Positions 27,366 through 36,782 of a stretch of 64,000 bases of DNA are shown in pieces (position 1 is the first letter of the stretch; every line of letters starts with the position of its first letter). The DNA lies in the NCBI GenBank assembly GCA_031274715.1, contig JAISPT010000079.1, forward strand, positions 1-64,000, written 5' to 3'. Position numbers and translations under genes: made by a program. Below the pieces are notes generated by a model. It was given only the letters and a program-made list of their open reading frames with translations, did no database searches and had not been told where the DNA came from. Origin of the DNA: Azonexus sp. (GTDB lineage: Bacteria > Pseudomonadota > Gammaproteobacteria > Burkholderiales > Rhodocyclaceae).

Positions 27366-27395
27366 AATTTGCCTCCGCGCATCAATTGGCGATTT
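27256..27395. repeat. Palindromic insertion between ftsW and murG
   Basis: A perfect 16-bp inverted repeat pairs 27329-27344 with 27380-27395 (arm AAATCGCCAATTGATG) around a 35-base loop; its right arm lies inside the last codons of ftsW. Next to it are ATTCGC-TAC-GCGAAT near 27280 and an interrupted hairpin CAACG-GCCGC-TTC-GCGGC-CGTTG near 27297-27319. The segment looks like a REP-type insertion in the otherwise gapless mur/fts run. Confidence 0.6.
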
Positions 27396-28525
27396 TCCCA
27401 ATCAACGCGGAGAAGAATGGCCAGTGCCACGCAGTTGGCGAGGATGCCGGAGCCGCCGAAGCTCATCAGTGGCAAGGTCAAGCCCTTGGTCGGCAGCAGG
27501 CCCATGTTGACGCCCATGTTGATGAAGGACTGGACTCCCAGCCAGATGCCGATACCCATGGCCACCAGCGCCGGATAGAGGCGGTCGAGCTGCACGCATT
27601 GGCGGCCGATGGCGAAGGCGCGCTGGACGACCACGGCGAATAGCGCGACCACCACCAGCACGCCGACGAAGCCGAGTTCCTCGGCGATCACCGCGAGCAG
27701 GAAGTCGGTATGCGCTTCCGGCAGATAGAACAGCTTCTCGACCGAACCGCCGAGGCCGACGCCAAACAGTTCGCCGCGCCCGAAAGCGATCAACGAATGC
27801 GACAACTGGTAGCCGCGGCCGAAAGCGTCGTCCCACGGGTCCATGAAGCCGAAAATGCGGTCGCGGCGGTAGGGTGAAACGATGATCAGGATGGTGAAGG
27901 CGATCAACAGGCCGACGGACAGCAACGCAAACAGGCGCGGCTTGAGGCCGCCGAGGAAGAGAATGCCCATGGCGATGGCGATGATGACGACGAAGGCGCC
28001 GAAGTCCGGCTCTTTCAGCAGCAGTATGCCGATCACGGCCATGGCGCCGAACATCGGCAGGAAGGCTTGCTTCAGGTCGTGCATCACATTGATTTTGCGC
28101 ACCGTGTAGTCGGCCGCGTAAAGCACGGCGAACAGCTTCATCAGCTCGGATGGCTGCAGATTGGCGAAACCGAGCGACAGCCAGCGGCGAGCACCGTTGA
28201 CATCGCGGCCGATGCCGGGGATCAGCACGATGGCGAGCAGCACGGCGCCGATCAGGAACAGCCAGGGCGCGACCTTCTGCCACAGAGCCAGCGGCACCTG
28301 GAAAGTCACCGCAGCGGCGACCAGGCCGATGCATAGGAAAACGCCGTGACGCACCAGATAGTAGGCAGGCTGATTGTTGGTATAGCGGTTGCCCTCGGCG
28401 ATGGCGATCGAAGCCGAATAAACCATCACCAGGCCGCCGAACAGCAGCAACAGCACGCTCCACAGCAGGGCGTAGTCGATTTCGGCCAGTTGCCGGCGGG
28501 GAGCGTCAAGCACCGAGATCAGCAT
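27362..28525 (-). CDS. ftsW: Lipid II glycosyltransferase FtsW (SEDS family)
   Basis: The 387-residue polytopic protein is the divisome glycan polymerase that works with FtsI. About ten transmembrane helices are visible. SEDS signatures include GGLVMVYSASIAIAEG, GARRWLSLGFANLQPSELMKL, LLKEPDFGAFVVI, FGRGYQLSHSLIAFGRGELFGVG and the C-terminal LLPTKGLTLPLMSFGGSG. The start at 28525 sits within the last codons of murD (7-bp overlap). Confidence 0.97.
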   Translation of the reverse strand: MLISVLDAPRRQLAEIDYALLWSVLLLLFGGLVMVYSASIAIAEGNRYTNNQPAYYLVRHGVFLCIGLVAAAVTFQVPLALWQKVAPWLFLIGAVLLAIVLIPGIGRDVNGARRWLSLGFANLQPSELMKLFAVLYAADYTVRKINVMHDLKQAFLPMFGAMAVIGILLLKEPDFGAFVVIIAIAMGILFLGGLKPRLFALLSVGLLIAFTILIIVSPYRRDRIFGFMDPWDDAFGRGYQLSHSLIAFGRGELFGVGLGGSVEKLFYLPEAHTDFLLAVIAEELGFVGVLVVVALFAVVVQRAFAIGRQCVQLDRLYPALVAMGIGIWLGVQSFINMGVNMGLLPTKGLTLPLMSFGGSGILANCVALAILLRVDWENRQLMRGGKL

Positions 28526-29871
28526 GACAATTCCTCGACGGCGGCGACGAAAGCCTCGGCGCGGTGGGCGTAGTTGCGGTACATGTCGAGGCTGGCGCAA
28601 GCTGGCGAGAGCAACACGCAGTCGCCGGCGCGGGCCTGGCTGGCCAGCCAGGCGACGGCATCGGCCATGTCGGCGCAGCGGCGCAGCGGCAGACCGCAAC
28701 CGGCGACAGCTTGCTCGATCGCCGGCGCATCGCGCCCGATCAGCGCCACGGCGCGGCCGTGTTGCTCCAGCGCCGCCTTGAGCGGCGCGAAATCCTGACC
28801 CTTGCCGTCGCCGCCGAGGATGATAGCCACCGGTCGGCCCAGTCCTTCGACAGCGGCCAGCGTGGCACCAACGTTGGTGCCCTTGGAATCGTCGACGTAG
28901 CGCACACCGCCAATCTCAGCCACCGTCTCGACGCGATGTGGCAGGCCACGAAACGCCTTTAGCGGCTCGACCAGACGATCCGGAGCAACACCAAGCACTT
29001 CGCAAAGGGCCATTGCTGCCATCGCGTTGGCGGCGTTGTGCCAGCCAGATAGTTGCAGCGCCGCCAGATCGATAAGGCGCTCGCCGCCGCGCACGATGGC
29101 ACCGTCGACCAGGCCGTAATCCATCGCGCGCGGCGCCGGGTTGAGGCCAAAGGTGACGATTCGGCGCCCGCAGCGGCCGTTGGCCATCGACCAATCGTCG
29201 TCGCGGTTGAGGACCATCGCGCCTTTGCCTTGGAAGATGCGCGCCTTGGCGGCGGCGTAGTCGGCCAGGCTGCCGTCGTAGCGGTCGAGGTGGTCTTCCG
29301 AGACGTTGAGCACGGTTGCCGCGGCGGCGTCCAGGCGATGCGTCGTTTCCAACTGGAAGCTGGACAATTCGAGCACCCACGCCGCCGGCAGGGCGCCGGC
29401 ATCGAGCGCAGCCATCAGCGCGTCGAGGGCCGACGGCGAGATGTTGCCGCAGGCGACGGCCGGGATGCCGGCGCTGTTGAGCAGATGGGCGGTCAGCGCC
29501 GTGGTCGTGGTCTTGCCGTTGCTGCCGGTAATGGCGACGATTTTCGTCGCCGGCGCTTGGACGCGGACGCCGGCGGCAAACAGCTCGATCTCCGAAACCA
29601 CCGGCACGCTCAGTTCAGCGATGACCGGCGTGGCCTTGGCGACGCCCGGCGACAGCGCCACCAGCTCGGCATCGGCGAAGACGGCGGCGGCAAACGGCCC
29701 GGCAAGCAGTTCGGCACCCGGCGCCACCTGCTGCAAGGCATCGGTATTGGGCGGCGCCAAGCGCGAATCGACGACGCACACGCGGGCGCCCTGGCGATGC
29801 AGCCACTTGGCCATCGCCAGCCCGGACTCGCCGAGCCCGACCACTACCGCGCGTTTGCCTTGAAGATTCAT
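28519..29871 (-). CDS. murD: UDP-N-acetylmuramoyl-L-alanine-D-glutamate ligase
   Basis: The 450-residue Mur ligase adds D-Glu. It begins MNLQGKRAVVVGLGESGLAM, has the ATP loop VAITGSNGKTTTTALTAHLL and the central ELSSFQLETTHRLDAAAATV NVSEDHLDRYDG region, then DSKGTNVGATLAAVEGL and LLSPACASLDMYRNYAHR. It follows mraY by one base and overlaps ftsW. Confidence 0.98.
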   Translation of the reverse strand: MNLQGKRAVVVGLGESGLAMAKWLHRQGARVCVVDSRLAPPNTDALQQVAPGAELLAGPFAAAVFADAELVALSPGVAKATPVIAELSVPVVSEIELFAAGVRVQAPATKIVAITGSNGKTTTTALTAHLLNSAGIPAVACGNISPSALDALMAALDAGALPAAWVLELSSFQLETTHRLDAAAATVLNVSEDHLDRYDGSLADYAAAKARIFQGKGAMVLNRDDDWSMANGRCGRRIVTFGLNPAPRAMDYGLVDGAIVRGGERLIDLAALQLSGWHNAANAMAAMALCEVLGVAPDRLVEPLKAFRGLPHRVETVAEIGGVRYVDDSKGTNVGATLAAVEGLGRPVAIILGGDGKGQDFAPLKAALEQHGRAVALIGRDAPAIEQAVAGCGLPLRRCADMADAVAWLASQARAGDCVLLSPACASLDMYRNYAHRAEAFVAAVEELSC

Positions 29872-29872
29872 A

Positions 29873-30976
29873 TCAGCGCAGCTTCAAGGTACTCAGCCCG
29901 ATCAGCACGAGCATGATGGTGATGATCCAGAAGCGGACGACGACCTGCGTCTCCTTCCAGCCGGTTTGTTCGAAATGGTGGTGCAGCGGCGCCATGCGCA
30001 GGATGCGCCGGCCCTCGCCGAACTTCTTCTTGGTGTATTTGAACCAGGTGACTTGCAGCATCACCGACAGCGTCTCGACGACGAACACGCCGCCCATGAT
30101 CAACAGCACGATTTCCTGGCGCAGGATCACGGCGACGGTGCCGAGCGCGGCGCCGAGCGCCAGGGCACCGACATCACCCATGAAGACCTCGGCCGGATAG
30201 GCGTTGAACCACAGAAAACCGAGGCCGGCCCCGGCAATGGCGCCGAGCAGGATGCACAACTCGCCGGCGCCCGGCACGTGCGGAATGAACAGGTACTTGG
30301 CGTACACGGCATGGCCGGTGACGTAGGAGAAGACCACGAAGGCGGCGGCAATCATCACCGTCGGCATGATCGCCAAGCCGTCGAGACCATCGGTCAGATT
30401 CACCGCGTTGCTGGTGCCGACGATGACGAAATAGGTCAGCACGATGAAGCCGACAATGCCAAGCGGGTAAGCGATCGACTTGAAGAAGGGCACGATCAGT
30501 TCGGTCTGGGCCGGCGAATTGGCCGAAAAGGCCAGAAACAGCGCGGCGCCGACGCCGAGCACCGACTGCCAGAAGAATTTCCAGCGGCTGGCCAGGCCGT
30601 TCGGATCGCGATACACCACCTTCTTCCAGTCGTCGTACCAGCCGACGATGCCGAAGCCGAGCGTGACCACCAGCACGGTCCACACGTACTTGTTGGTCAA
30701 GTCGCCCCACAACAGCGTGGTGATGCCGATGGCGATCAGGATTAGCACGCCGCCCATGGTCGGCGTACCGGACTTGACCAGGTGCGTCTGTGGCCCGTCG
30801 GTACGCACTGCCTGGCCGATTTTCTTGGCCGCCAGCCAACGGATCACGCGCGGCCCGGCGGCAAACGAGATGAGCAGCGCCGTCATCGCCGCCAGCACGG
30901 TGCGCAGCGTGATGTAGTTGAAGACATTGAAAAAGCGGATGTCCTGGGAAAGCCACTGGGTCAGCGCGAGCAGCAT
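29873..30976 (-). CDS. mraY: Phospho-N-acetylmuramoyl-pentapeptide transferase
   Basis: The 367-residue integral membrane enzyme makes lipid I. Ten helices are expected. Motifs are QTHLVKSGTPTMGGVLILIA, NAVNLTDGLDGLAIMPTVM (catalytic Asp pair), FNAYPAEVFMGDVGALALGA and RMAPLHHHFEQTGWKETQV. The start at 30976 shares one base with the murF stop (TGATG). A long upstream open frame belongs to murF's shadow. Confidence 0.98.
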   Translation of the reverse strand: MLLALTQWLSQDIRFFNVFNYITLRTVLAAMTALLISFAAGPRVIRWLAAKKIGQAVRTDGPQTHLVKSGTPTMGGVLILIAIGITTLLWGDLTNKYVWTVLVVTLGFGIVGWYDDWKKVVYRDPNGLASRWKFFWQSVLGVGAALFLAFSANSPAQTELIVPFFKSIAYPLGIVGFIVLTYFVIVGTSNAVNLTDGLDGLAIMPTVMIAAAFVVFSYVTGHAVYAKYLFIPHVPGAGELCILLGAIAGAGLGFLWFNAYPAEVFMGDVGALALGAALGTVAVILRQEIVLLIMGGVFVVETLSVMLQVTWFKYTKKKFGEGRRILRMAPLHHHFEQTGWKETQVVVRFWIITIMLVLIGLSTLKLR

Positions 30977-32352
30977 CAGGCGTTCTCCTCCGGCTCGGTG
31001 GCCAACCCGGCGGCCAGCGCATCGGCCACCCGCTCCATCTTCATGAAGCGCGAACCCTTGACCAGGACGGTGGTGTCCGGCCCCAACTCTTTGTCCACGG
31101 CGCCGACCAGCTTGTCGACATGGCAGAAATGGCGAGCGCCCTCGCCGAAATTGCGCACCGCCTGCTGGCTGGCGTCGCCCAGCGCGAACAGGCGGTCGAC
31201 GCCCTGGCTCTTGGCATAGCCACCGATCTCGTCGTGATACTGGCCGCTGGCCTGGCCGATCTCGCCCATGTCGCCGAGCACGAAAATCTTGCGGCCGACG
31301 GTGGCGGCCAGCACATCGAGGCCGGCGCGCACCGAATCGGGATTGGCGTTGTAGGTGTCGTCGAGGATTTCGGCACCGTGGCGGCCGGCACGTCGCTGCA
31401 GGCGTCCCTTGACGCCGGCGAAGGATTCCAGCCCGGCAACCACGGCAGCCAGCGAGATGCCGGCGGCCAGGCAAGCGGCGGCGGCAGCCACCGCGTTGCG
31501 GGCATTGTGACGGCCGGCGACGCGCAGGCGCAGCGTCGCCTCGCCTTCGGCGGTGCTCAGCGTCAGTTCGGTTTCCAGGCCGTGCTGATGGACACGGCCG
31601 CGCACGTCGGCGTCGCGGTCGATGGCAAAGCCGCGTACCGCATGCGGCGCCGCCATGCCGCGCCACAGGTCGGCGTAAGCATCATCGGCGTTGATCACGG
31701 CAACACCGCCAGCGGCGAGGCCAGCGTAAATGCTGCCCTTTTCACGGGCGACCTCATCGAGACCGCCCATGCCTTCGAGATGAGCGCGCTGGGCATTGGT
31801 CACCAGCGCCACCGTCGGCGCGCCAAGCGACGCCAGGTAGGCAATCTCACCGGGACGGTTCATGCCCATCTCGATCACCGCGGCACGATGACCGGCGTTC
31901 AGGCCGAGCAGCGTCAGCGGCAAACCGACGTCGTTGTTGAAATTGCCACGCGTCGCCAGCACCGCGTCGCCAAAGGCAGCCTGGAGGATGGCGGCGATCA
32001 TTTCCTTGGTCGTCGTCTTGCCGTTGGAGCCGGTAACGGCAATCACCGGCAACGCGAAAGCTGCTCGCCAGGCACCGGCCAGAGCGCCGAGGGCCAATCG
32101 GGTGTCGGCAACGACGACGGCCGGTACACCGGCCGGCAGCTTGCCGGCGTCGGCGACCAGCACGGCGGCGGCACCGGCGGCGATGGCCTGGGCGAGAAAA
32201 TCATGAGCGTCGAAACGCTCGCCGCGCAGGGCGACGAATAGCTGGCCCGGCTGCACGCTCCGGGTATCGGTACCGACACCGGCCAGGGCCGTATCGGAGC
32301 CAACCAGACGACCGCCGGTGACGGCCGCGACGCGGGAAAGCAGCCAGTTCAT
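30976..32352 (-). CDS. murF: UDP-MurNAc-tripeptide-D-alanyl-D-alanine ligase
   Basis: The 458-residue Mur ligase adds the D-Ala-D-Ala dipeptide made by Ddl. The N-terminal substrate domain begins MNWLLSRVAAVTGGRLVGSD; the ATP loop is VIAVTGSNGKTTTKEMIAAI, followed by EMGMNRPGEIAYLASLGAPT and DDTYNANPDSVRAGLDVLA. It overlaps murE by four bases and mraY by one. Confidence 0.98.
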   Translation of the reverse strand: MNWLLSRVAAVTGGRLVGSDTALAGVGTDTRSVQPGQLFVALRGERFDAHDFLAQAIAAGAAAVLVADAGKLPAGVPAVVVADTRLALGALAGAWRAAFALPVIAVTGSNGKTTTKEMIAAILQAAFGDAVLATRGNFNNDVGLPLTLLGLNAGHRAAVIEMGMNRPGEIAYLASLGAPTVALVTNAQRAHLEGMGGLDEVAREKGSIYAGLAAGGVAVINADDAYADLWRGMAAPHAVRGFAIDRDADVRGRVHQHGLETELTLSTAEGEATLRLRVAGRHNARNAVAAAAACLAAGISLAAVVAGLESFAGVKGRLQRRAGRHGAEILDDTYNANPDSVRAGLDVLAATVGRKIFVLGDMGEIGQASGQYHDEIGGYAKSQGVDRLFALGDASQQAVRNFGEGARHFCHVDKLVGAVDKELGPDTTVLVKGSRFMKMERVADALAAGLATEPEENA

Positions 32353-33830
32353 GCGCCGGCCTCCTGGAGATTGGGGTTGGGGTCGCGTCGCAGTTCCAGC
32401 GCTTGCTGCGCCTGCTCGACGTCGGAGAATGGGTGGCGGACGCCGGCAATTTCCTGATACGCCTCATGGCCCTTGCCGGCCAGCAGGATCACGTCGCGTG
32501 CATCGGCCTCGCGCACCGCCTTGCGGATGGCTGCGGCACGGTCGAGCTCGACTTCACCATGAGCGAGGCCGGCGATGATATCGGCAACGATGGCCGCCGG
32601 CTCCTCGCGGCGCGGATTGTCGCTGGTGACCAGCACACGGTCGGCGCGGCGCGAGGCGATTTCGGCCATCTGCGGGCGCTTGCCGCGATCGCGGTCGCCA
32701 CCACAGCCGAAAACCACGGCTAGGCAACCGCCACGGGCACCGGCCACGACACGTAGCGTAGACAGGGCGTTGTCCAGCGCGTCCGGGCTGTGGGCATAGT
32801 CGATCACCACCAGCGGCTCGCCATTGCCGCCGACCCGCTCCATGCGTCCCGGTGGCGGTGTCAGCTCGACTAGGCGGCGGACGACTTCGGTCGCCGGTAG
32901 GCCGGCATCGTAGAGCACGGCGGCCACGGCCAGCAGATTGGCCACGTTGTAGCGGCCGACCAGGGTGGTATCCACGGTGCCGCGCCCGTTCGGCAGAATC
33001 AAGGTAAAGCGCTGGCCGCTCGGCGTCTCTTCGAGTTGTTCGGCGCGCACCTGAGCAAGGACGTCGCGGCGCTCGTCGCCAATACCGTAGCCGAGTACGC
33101 GCAGGGCGGTCGTTGTACCGGCCAAACGCGGCCCAAGCGGATCGTCGAGGTTGATCACAGCAGAGCGCAGGCGCGGCCAGCGGAACAGCTTTTCCTTGGC
33201 CGCCGCGTAGGCTTCCATGCTGCCGTGGTAATCGAGGTGGTCACGGGTGAAATTGGTGAATACCGCGACATCGACATGGGCGCCGTTCATCCGCCCCTCT
33301 TCGATGCCGATCGAGCTGGCTTCCAGCGCACAGGCAGCGGCATCGTGGGCGCGGAACTCGGCCAGGCAACGCATCAGCACCGTCGCTTCCGGCGTGGTGA
33401 AACCAGTCTCCACCAGTTCGCCGGGAAAACCGGCGCCGAGCGTGCCGATGACGGCACAAGGCTTGGCATAGGCCTGGGCGAGGCACTGGCTGACGGTGGT
33501 CTTGCCGTTGGTGCCGGTCACCGCAATCAGCGACAGGGCTTCGCTCGGATAGCCGTAGAGGGCATGGGCCAGCGGCCCGGCCAATGGGCGTAGCGCCTCG
33601 ACCGGCCGATTGGGCACGGTCCACGCCGGGTTCCAAGTGAAATCGCCACCCGGCTGCCAGAGCACGGCGACGGCACCGCGGGCGATGGCGTCGCCGATGT
33701 AGCGGCGACCGTCGGCCAGGTCGCCGGGATAGGCGATGAACAGGTCGCCCGGACGTACCTGACGGCTATCGTCGGCAGCGCCGCTCAAGGCGACGCCGAG
33801 TGAGTCGATCAGTTGGCGCGGCGTGCTCAT
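32349..33830 (-). CDS. murE: UDP-MurNAc-tripeptide synthetase (meso-diaminopimelate adding)
   Basis: The 493-residue Mur ligase adds the third stem residue. The ATP loop is LIAVTGTNGKTTVSQCLAQA; FTNFTRDHLDYHGSMEAYAAAKEKLF follows. The specificity motif DNPR (LVTSDNPRREEP) indicates meso-diaminopimelate rather than lysine. The start at 33830 overlaps the ftsI stop (ATGA); a much longer frame upstream lies within ftsI and is not used. Confidence 0.97.
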   Translation of the reverse strand: MSTPRQLIDSLGVALSGAADDSRQVRPGDLFIAYPGDLADGRRYIGDAIARGAVAVLWQPGGDFTWNPAWTVPNRPVEALRPLAGPLAHALYGYPSEALSLIAVTGTNGKTTVSQCLAQAYAKPCAVIGTLGAGFPGELVETGFTTPEATVLMRCLAEFRAHDAAACALEASSIGIEEGRMNGAHVDVAVFTNFTRDHLDYHGSMEAYAAAKEKLFRWPRLRSAVINLDDPLGPRLAGTTTALRVLGYGIGDERRDVLAQVRAEQLEETPSGQRFTLILPNGRGTVDTTLVGRYNVANLLAVAAVLYDAGLPATEVVRRLVELTPPPGRMERVGGNGEPLVVIDYAHSPDALDNALSTLRVVAGARGGCLAVVFGCGGDRDRGKRPQMAEIASRRADRVLVTSDNPRREEPAAIVADIIAGLAHGEVELDRAAAIRKAVREADARDVILLAGKGHEAYQEIAGVRHPFSDVEQAQQALELRRDPNPNLQEAGA

Positions 33831-35575
33831 AACGGCTCCTTGCCAGTGCCGGCGGCGGCTACCTGCAGCGGCGCATCGAGCGGCACACCCAGGGTGCGTA
33901 AAGCACCGGCGGCGATCCGCGAGAAAGCCGGACCGGCGACGTCGCCACCGTAATAAACGCCGGTCGACGGCTCGTCGATCATCACCGCGATGACCAAGCG
34001 CGGATCGCTGATCGGCGCGATGCCGACGAAGGAAGCGATGTACTTGCGGGCATAGGCACCGCCCTCGACCTTGTAGGCGGTGCCGGTCTTGCCACCGACC
34101 CGGTAGCCGGCGACGCGCGCCCGCGGCGCGGTACCACCGGGCTGCACGGCCATTTCGAGCATCAGACGCAATTCGCGCATGGTCTGCGGCGAAAAGACAC
34201 GGCCACCATGCACCGGCGTCTCGTCGACGCGCAGCAGCGACAGCGGCATCAGCTCGCCGTCGTTGGCGAACACGGTGTAAGCGCGGGCCAACTGGATCAG
34301 GCTGACGGCAATGCCGTGACCGTAGGACATGGTTGCCTGTTCGATCGGCCGCCAGGTCTTCCACGGCCGCAAGCGACCATTGACCTCGCCGGGAAAGCCC
34401 AGGCTGGGTGCCTGACCAAAGCCGAGCTTGTCGAACAGTTCCCACATTTCGCGTGGCGAGAAGCCAAGGGCGATTTTGGCGGTGCCGATATTCGACGACT
34501 TCTGGATCACTTCGGCGACAGTCAGCACCCCATGTGGATGGGCATCGGAAATGGTCGCGCCGCTAATGGTCATCCGCCCCGGCGCCGTGTTGATCGGTGT
34601 ATTGGCGGTGACTTTGCCGTCCTCCAGCGCCAGGGCGGCGACGAAGGGCTTCATCACCGAACCCGGCTCGAAAGTATCGGTGATAGCACGGTTGCGTAAC
34701 GGGGCGCCGGACAGGTTCTGGCGGTTGTTCGGGTTATAGGTCGGCCAGTTAACCAGGGCCAGGATCTCGCCGTTGCGGGTGTCGACGACGATGACCCCGC
34801 CGGCCTTGGCCTTGTAAGTGTCGACGGTTGCCTTCAACTGGCTGTAGGCCAGGTATTGGATTTTCGAATCGAGCGCCAGACGGATATCTTTGCCATCTTG
34901 TGGTGGCCGCATGGCGCCGACATCCTCGATGATGTTGCCACGCCGGTCGCGGATCACCGTGCGGTTGCCCGGCCGGCCGAGTAGGCTCTGCTGGAAGGCC
35001 AGTTCGACGCCCTCCAGACCCTTGTCGTCCACGCCGGTGAAGCCGACGATGTGGGCGGTCATGTCGGCGGTCGGGTAAAAGCGGCGATATTCCTTTTCCT
35101 GGTGGATGCCCGGCAATTTCAACGCGGCGATGCGTGCGCCGGTTTCCGGCGAGACCTGGCGGCGGACGTAAACGAAAGTCTTGTCGGCGGCGATCTTGCC
35201 GTCCAATTCGCGCACGCCCATCTCCAGCAGGCCGGCCAGCTGGTGCTTCTGTTCCGCCGTCATCGTCCGCGCATCGGCGGGGATGGCCCAGATCGACTGC
35301 ATCGGTGTCGACACCGCCAACATGTCGCCGTGGCGGTCGACGATCTTGCCGCGCGAGGCAGACACCTCGATATCGCGGCGATAGCGCGAATCGCCCTTCT
35401 CCTGCAGGAAATCGTTGTTGATCACCTGCAGGTAGAAGGCACGGATAATCAGCGTCAGCAAGGCCGCCATCAGCAGCAGGCCGACCGTGCGCGAGCGCCA
35501 ACCCTGCAGCGCCAGTTCCAGCACCGGACTTTCGGTATAGCGATGACCGCGTTGCGGGCGACGACGGACGACCAT
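33827..35575 (-). CDS. ftsI: Peptidoglycan D,D-transpeptidase FtsI (PBP3)
   Basis: The 582-residue class B penicillin-binding protein is the septal crosslinking enzyme. One transmembrane helix (TVGLLLMAALLTLIIRAFYL) is followed by the dimerisation domain (SASRGKIVDRHGDMLAVSTP). The transpeptidase motifs are SxxK in FEPGSVMKPF, SxN in QKSSNIG and KTG in VGGKTGTAYKVEGG. The ATG at 35575 shares one base with the ftsL stop (TGATG), preferred over a TTG one codon earlier. Confidence 0.97.
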   Translation of the reverse strand: MVVRRRPQRGHRYTESPVLELALQGWRSRTVGLLLMAALLTLIIRAFYLQVINNDFLQEKGDSRYRRDIEVSASRGKIVDRHGDMLAVSTPMQSIWAIPADARTMTAEQKHQLAGLLEMGVRELDGKIAADKTFVYVRRQVSPETGARIAALKLPGIHQEKEYRRFYPTADMTAHIVGFTGVDDKGLEGVELAFQQSLLGRPGNRTVIRDRRGNIIEDVGAMRPPQDGKDIRLALDSKIQYLAYSQLKATVDTYKAKAGGVIVVDTRNGEILALVNWPTYNPNNRQNLSGAPLRNRAITDTFEPGSVMKPFVAALALEDGKVTANTPINTAPGRMTISGATISDAHPHGVLTVAEVIQKSSNIGTAKIALGFSPREMWELFDKLGFGQAPSLGFPGEVNGRLRPWKTWRPIEQATMSYGHGIAVSLIQLARAYTVFANDGELMPLSLLRVDETPVHGGRVFSPQTMRELRLMLEMAVQPGGTAPRARVAGYRVGGKTGTAYKVEGGAYARKYIASFVGIAPISDPRLVIAVMIDEPSTGVYYGGDVAGPAFSRIAAGALRTLGVPLDAPLQVAAAGTGKEPL

Positions 35576-35856
35576 CAACGCCCTCCCGCCGGCTGAGCCA
35601 CCGCCACGATCGGACGGCCGGCAATATCCGGCTGGACCATGCGCAACCGTTCACGGGCAATTTTCTCGATGCGCGGGTGGGTGGCCCAGGTCGACATTTC
35701 CAGTTGTAACTGGCCGTACTCGACATCGAGCTGACGCGCCCGCTCTTGCTCCCGCTCAAGTTCCTGGAACAGCTTGCGCGCCCGGTGCTGCGACGTCACC
35801 AGCGCCAGCGCACAGACCACGAGAACGAGCAGCAGGGTCATGTTGAAGCGCAACAT
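35575..35856 (-). CDS. ftsL: Cell division protein FtsL
   Basis: The 93-residue bitopic protein has one helix (MTLLLVLVVCALALVTSQ) and a periplasmic coiled coil (ARKLFQELEREQERARQLDVEYGQ, split here by heptads), ending in HPRIEKIARERLRMVQP, the conserved FtsL tail. It forms the FtsQLB complex. Start and stop both overlap neighbours by one base (rsmH and ftsI). Confidence 0.95.
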   Translation of the reverse strand: MLRFNMTLLLVLVVCALALVTSQHRARKLFQELEREQERARQLDVEYGQLQLEMSTWATHPRIEKIARERLRMVQPDIAGRPIVAVAQPAGGR

Positions 35857-36782
35857 CAGAGCTTCTCCGCGACCCGCATCACGGCACTACGCGCGCGCGG
35901 ATTGGCCGCCACCTCGGCGGCGTCGGGACGGATCGCCTTACCGACCAGACGCAGCTTCGGTGACGGCAACTGGTCAGCACGCAATGGCAGGCCCTTGGGC
36001 AACATGTCGGGCGCCGCCTGGGTGCGCATGAAATGCTTGACGATGCGATCTTCCAGCGAATGAAAGCTGATCACCACCAGCCGCCCGCCCGGCTGCAGCA
36101 GGTCGAGGGCTTGCGGCAGGGCTACCGCCAGCTGGCGGAGCTCCTGATTGATATGAATCCGTAGAGCTTGAAAGCTGCGCGTCGCCGGGTCCTGCCCTGG
36201 TTCACGGGTGCGCACGGCCGCGCGTACAAGGGCCGCGAACTGAGCTGTTGTGACAACAGGTTGTTCGAGCCGAGCAGCCACAACCTTCTTTGCAATCTGG
36301 AAAGCAAACCGTTCTTCGCCATAATTTTTAATAACCTCCGTGATTTCCCTCAACTCGGCCCGCGCCAACCACTCGGCCGCCGTCTCGCCCTGCGTCGTAT
36401 CCATCCGCATGTCGAGCGGCGCATCGTGGCGGAAGCTGAAGCCGCGTTCCCCGTCGTCAATCTGCGGCGACGACACCCCTACATCGAACAAAATTCCGTC
36501 AACCTCGGAAACACCGGTCTCGTGCGCCGCCTCGGCCAATTCGCCAAAGGCCCGATGAATCAATTGGAAACGCGCATCGACGATCGCCGCACCGGCGGCG
36601 ATGGCCTGTGGATCGCGATCGAGGGCAAGCAGCCGGCCCTGCTGGCCGAGGGCGGAAAGAATGCGGCGACTGTGGCCACCACGGCCGAAAGTGGCATCCA
36701 TATAGATACCGTCAGTCTTGATCGCCAGGGATTCCACCGCCTTGTCGAGCAGCACCGTGACGTGGGTGCCACTCGTGCTCAC
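35856..36782 (-). CDS. rsmH: 16S rRNA (cytosine1402-N4)-methyltransferase
   Basis: The 308-residue MraW/RsmH enzyme methylates C1402 in the ribosomal P site. It begins HVTVLLDKAVESLAIKTDG and has the SAM motif DATFGRGGHSRRILSALG, GILFDVGVSSPQIDDGERGFSF, TRSFQALRIHINQELRQL and LVVISFHSLEDRIVKHFM. It overlaps mraZ by four bases. Confidence 0.98.
   Translation of the reverse strand: MSTSGTHVTVLLDKAVESLAIKTDGIYMDATFGRGGHSRRILSALGQQGRLLALDRDPQAIAAGAAIVDARFQLIHRAFGELAEAAHETGVSEVDGILFDVGVSSPQIDDGERGFSFRHDAPLDMRMDTTQGETAAEWLARAELREITEVIKNYGEERFAFQIAKKVVAARLEQPVVTTAQFAALVRAAVRTREPGQDPATRSFQALRIHINQELRQLAVALPQALDLLQPGGRLVVISFHSLEDRIVKHFMRTQAAPDMLPKGLPLRADQLPSPKLRLVGKAIRPDAAEVAANPRARSAVMRVAEKL

Noticed and set aside
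30977..31666. Upstream extension of the mraY frame by 230 codons
   Set aside because: It is the out-of-frame shadow of murF; MraY begins at the TGATG overlap at 30976.
33831..34445. Upstream extension of the murE frame by 205 codons
   Set aside because: It lies wholly within ftsI; the murE domain begins at 33830, where an ATGA overlap with ftsI gives the natural start.
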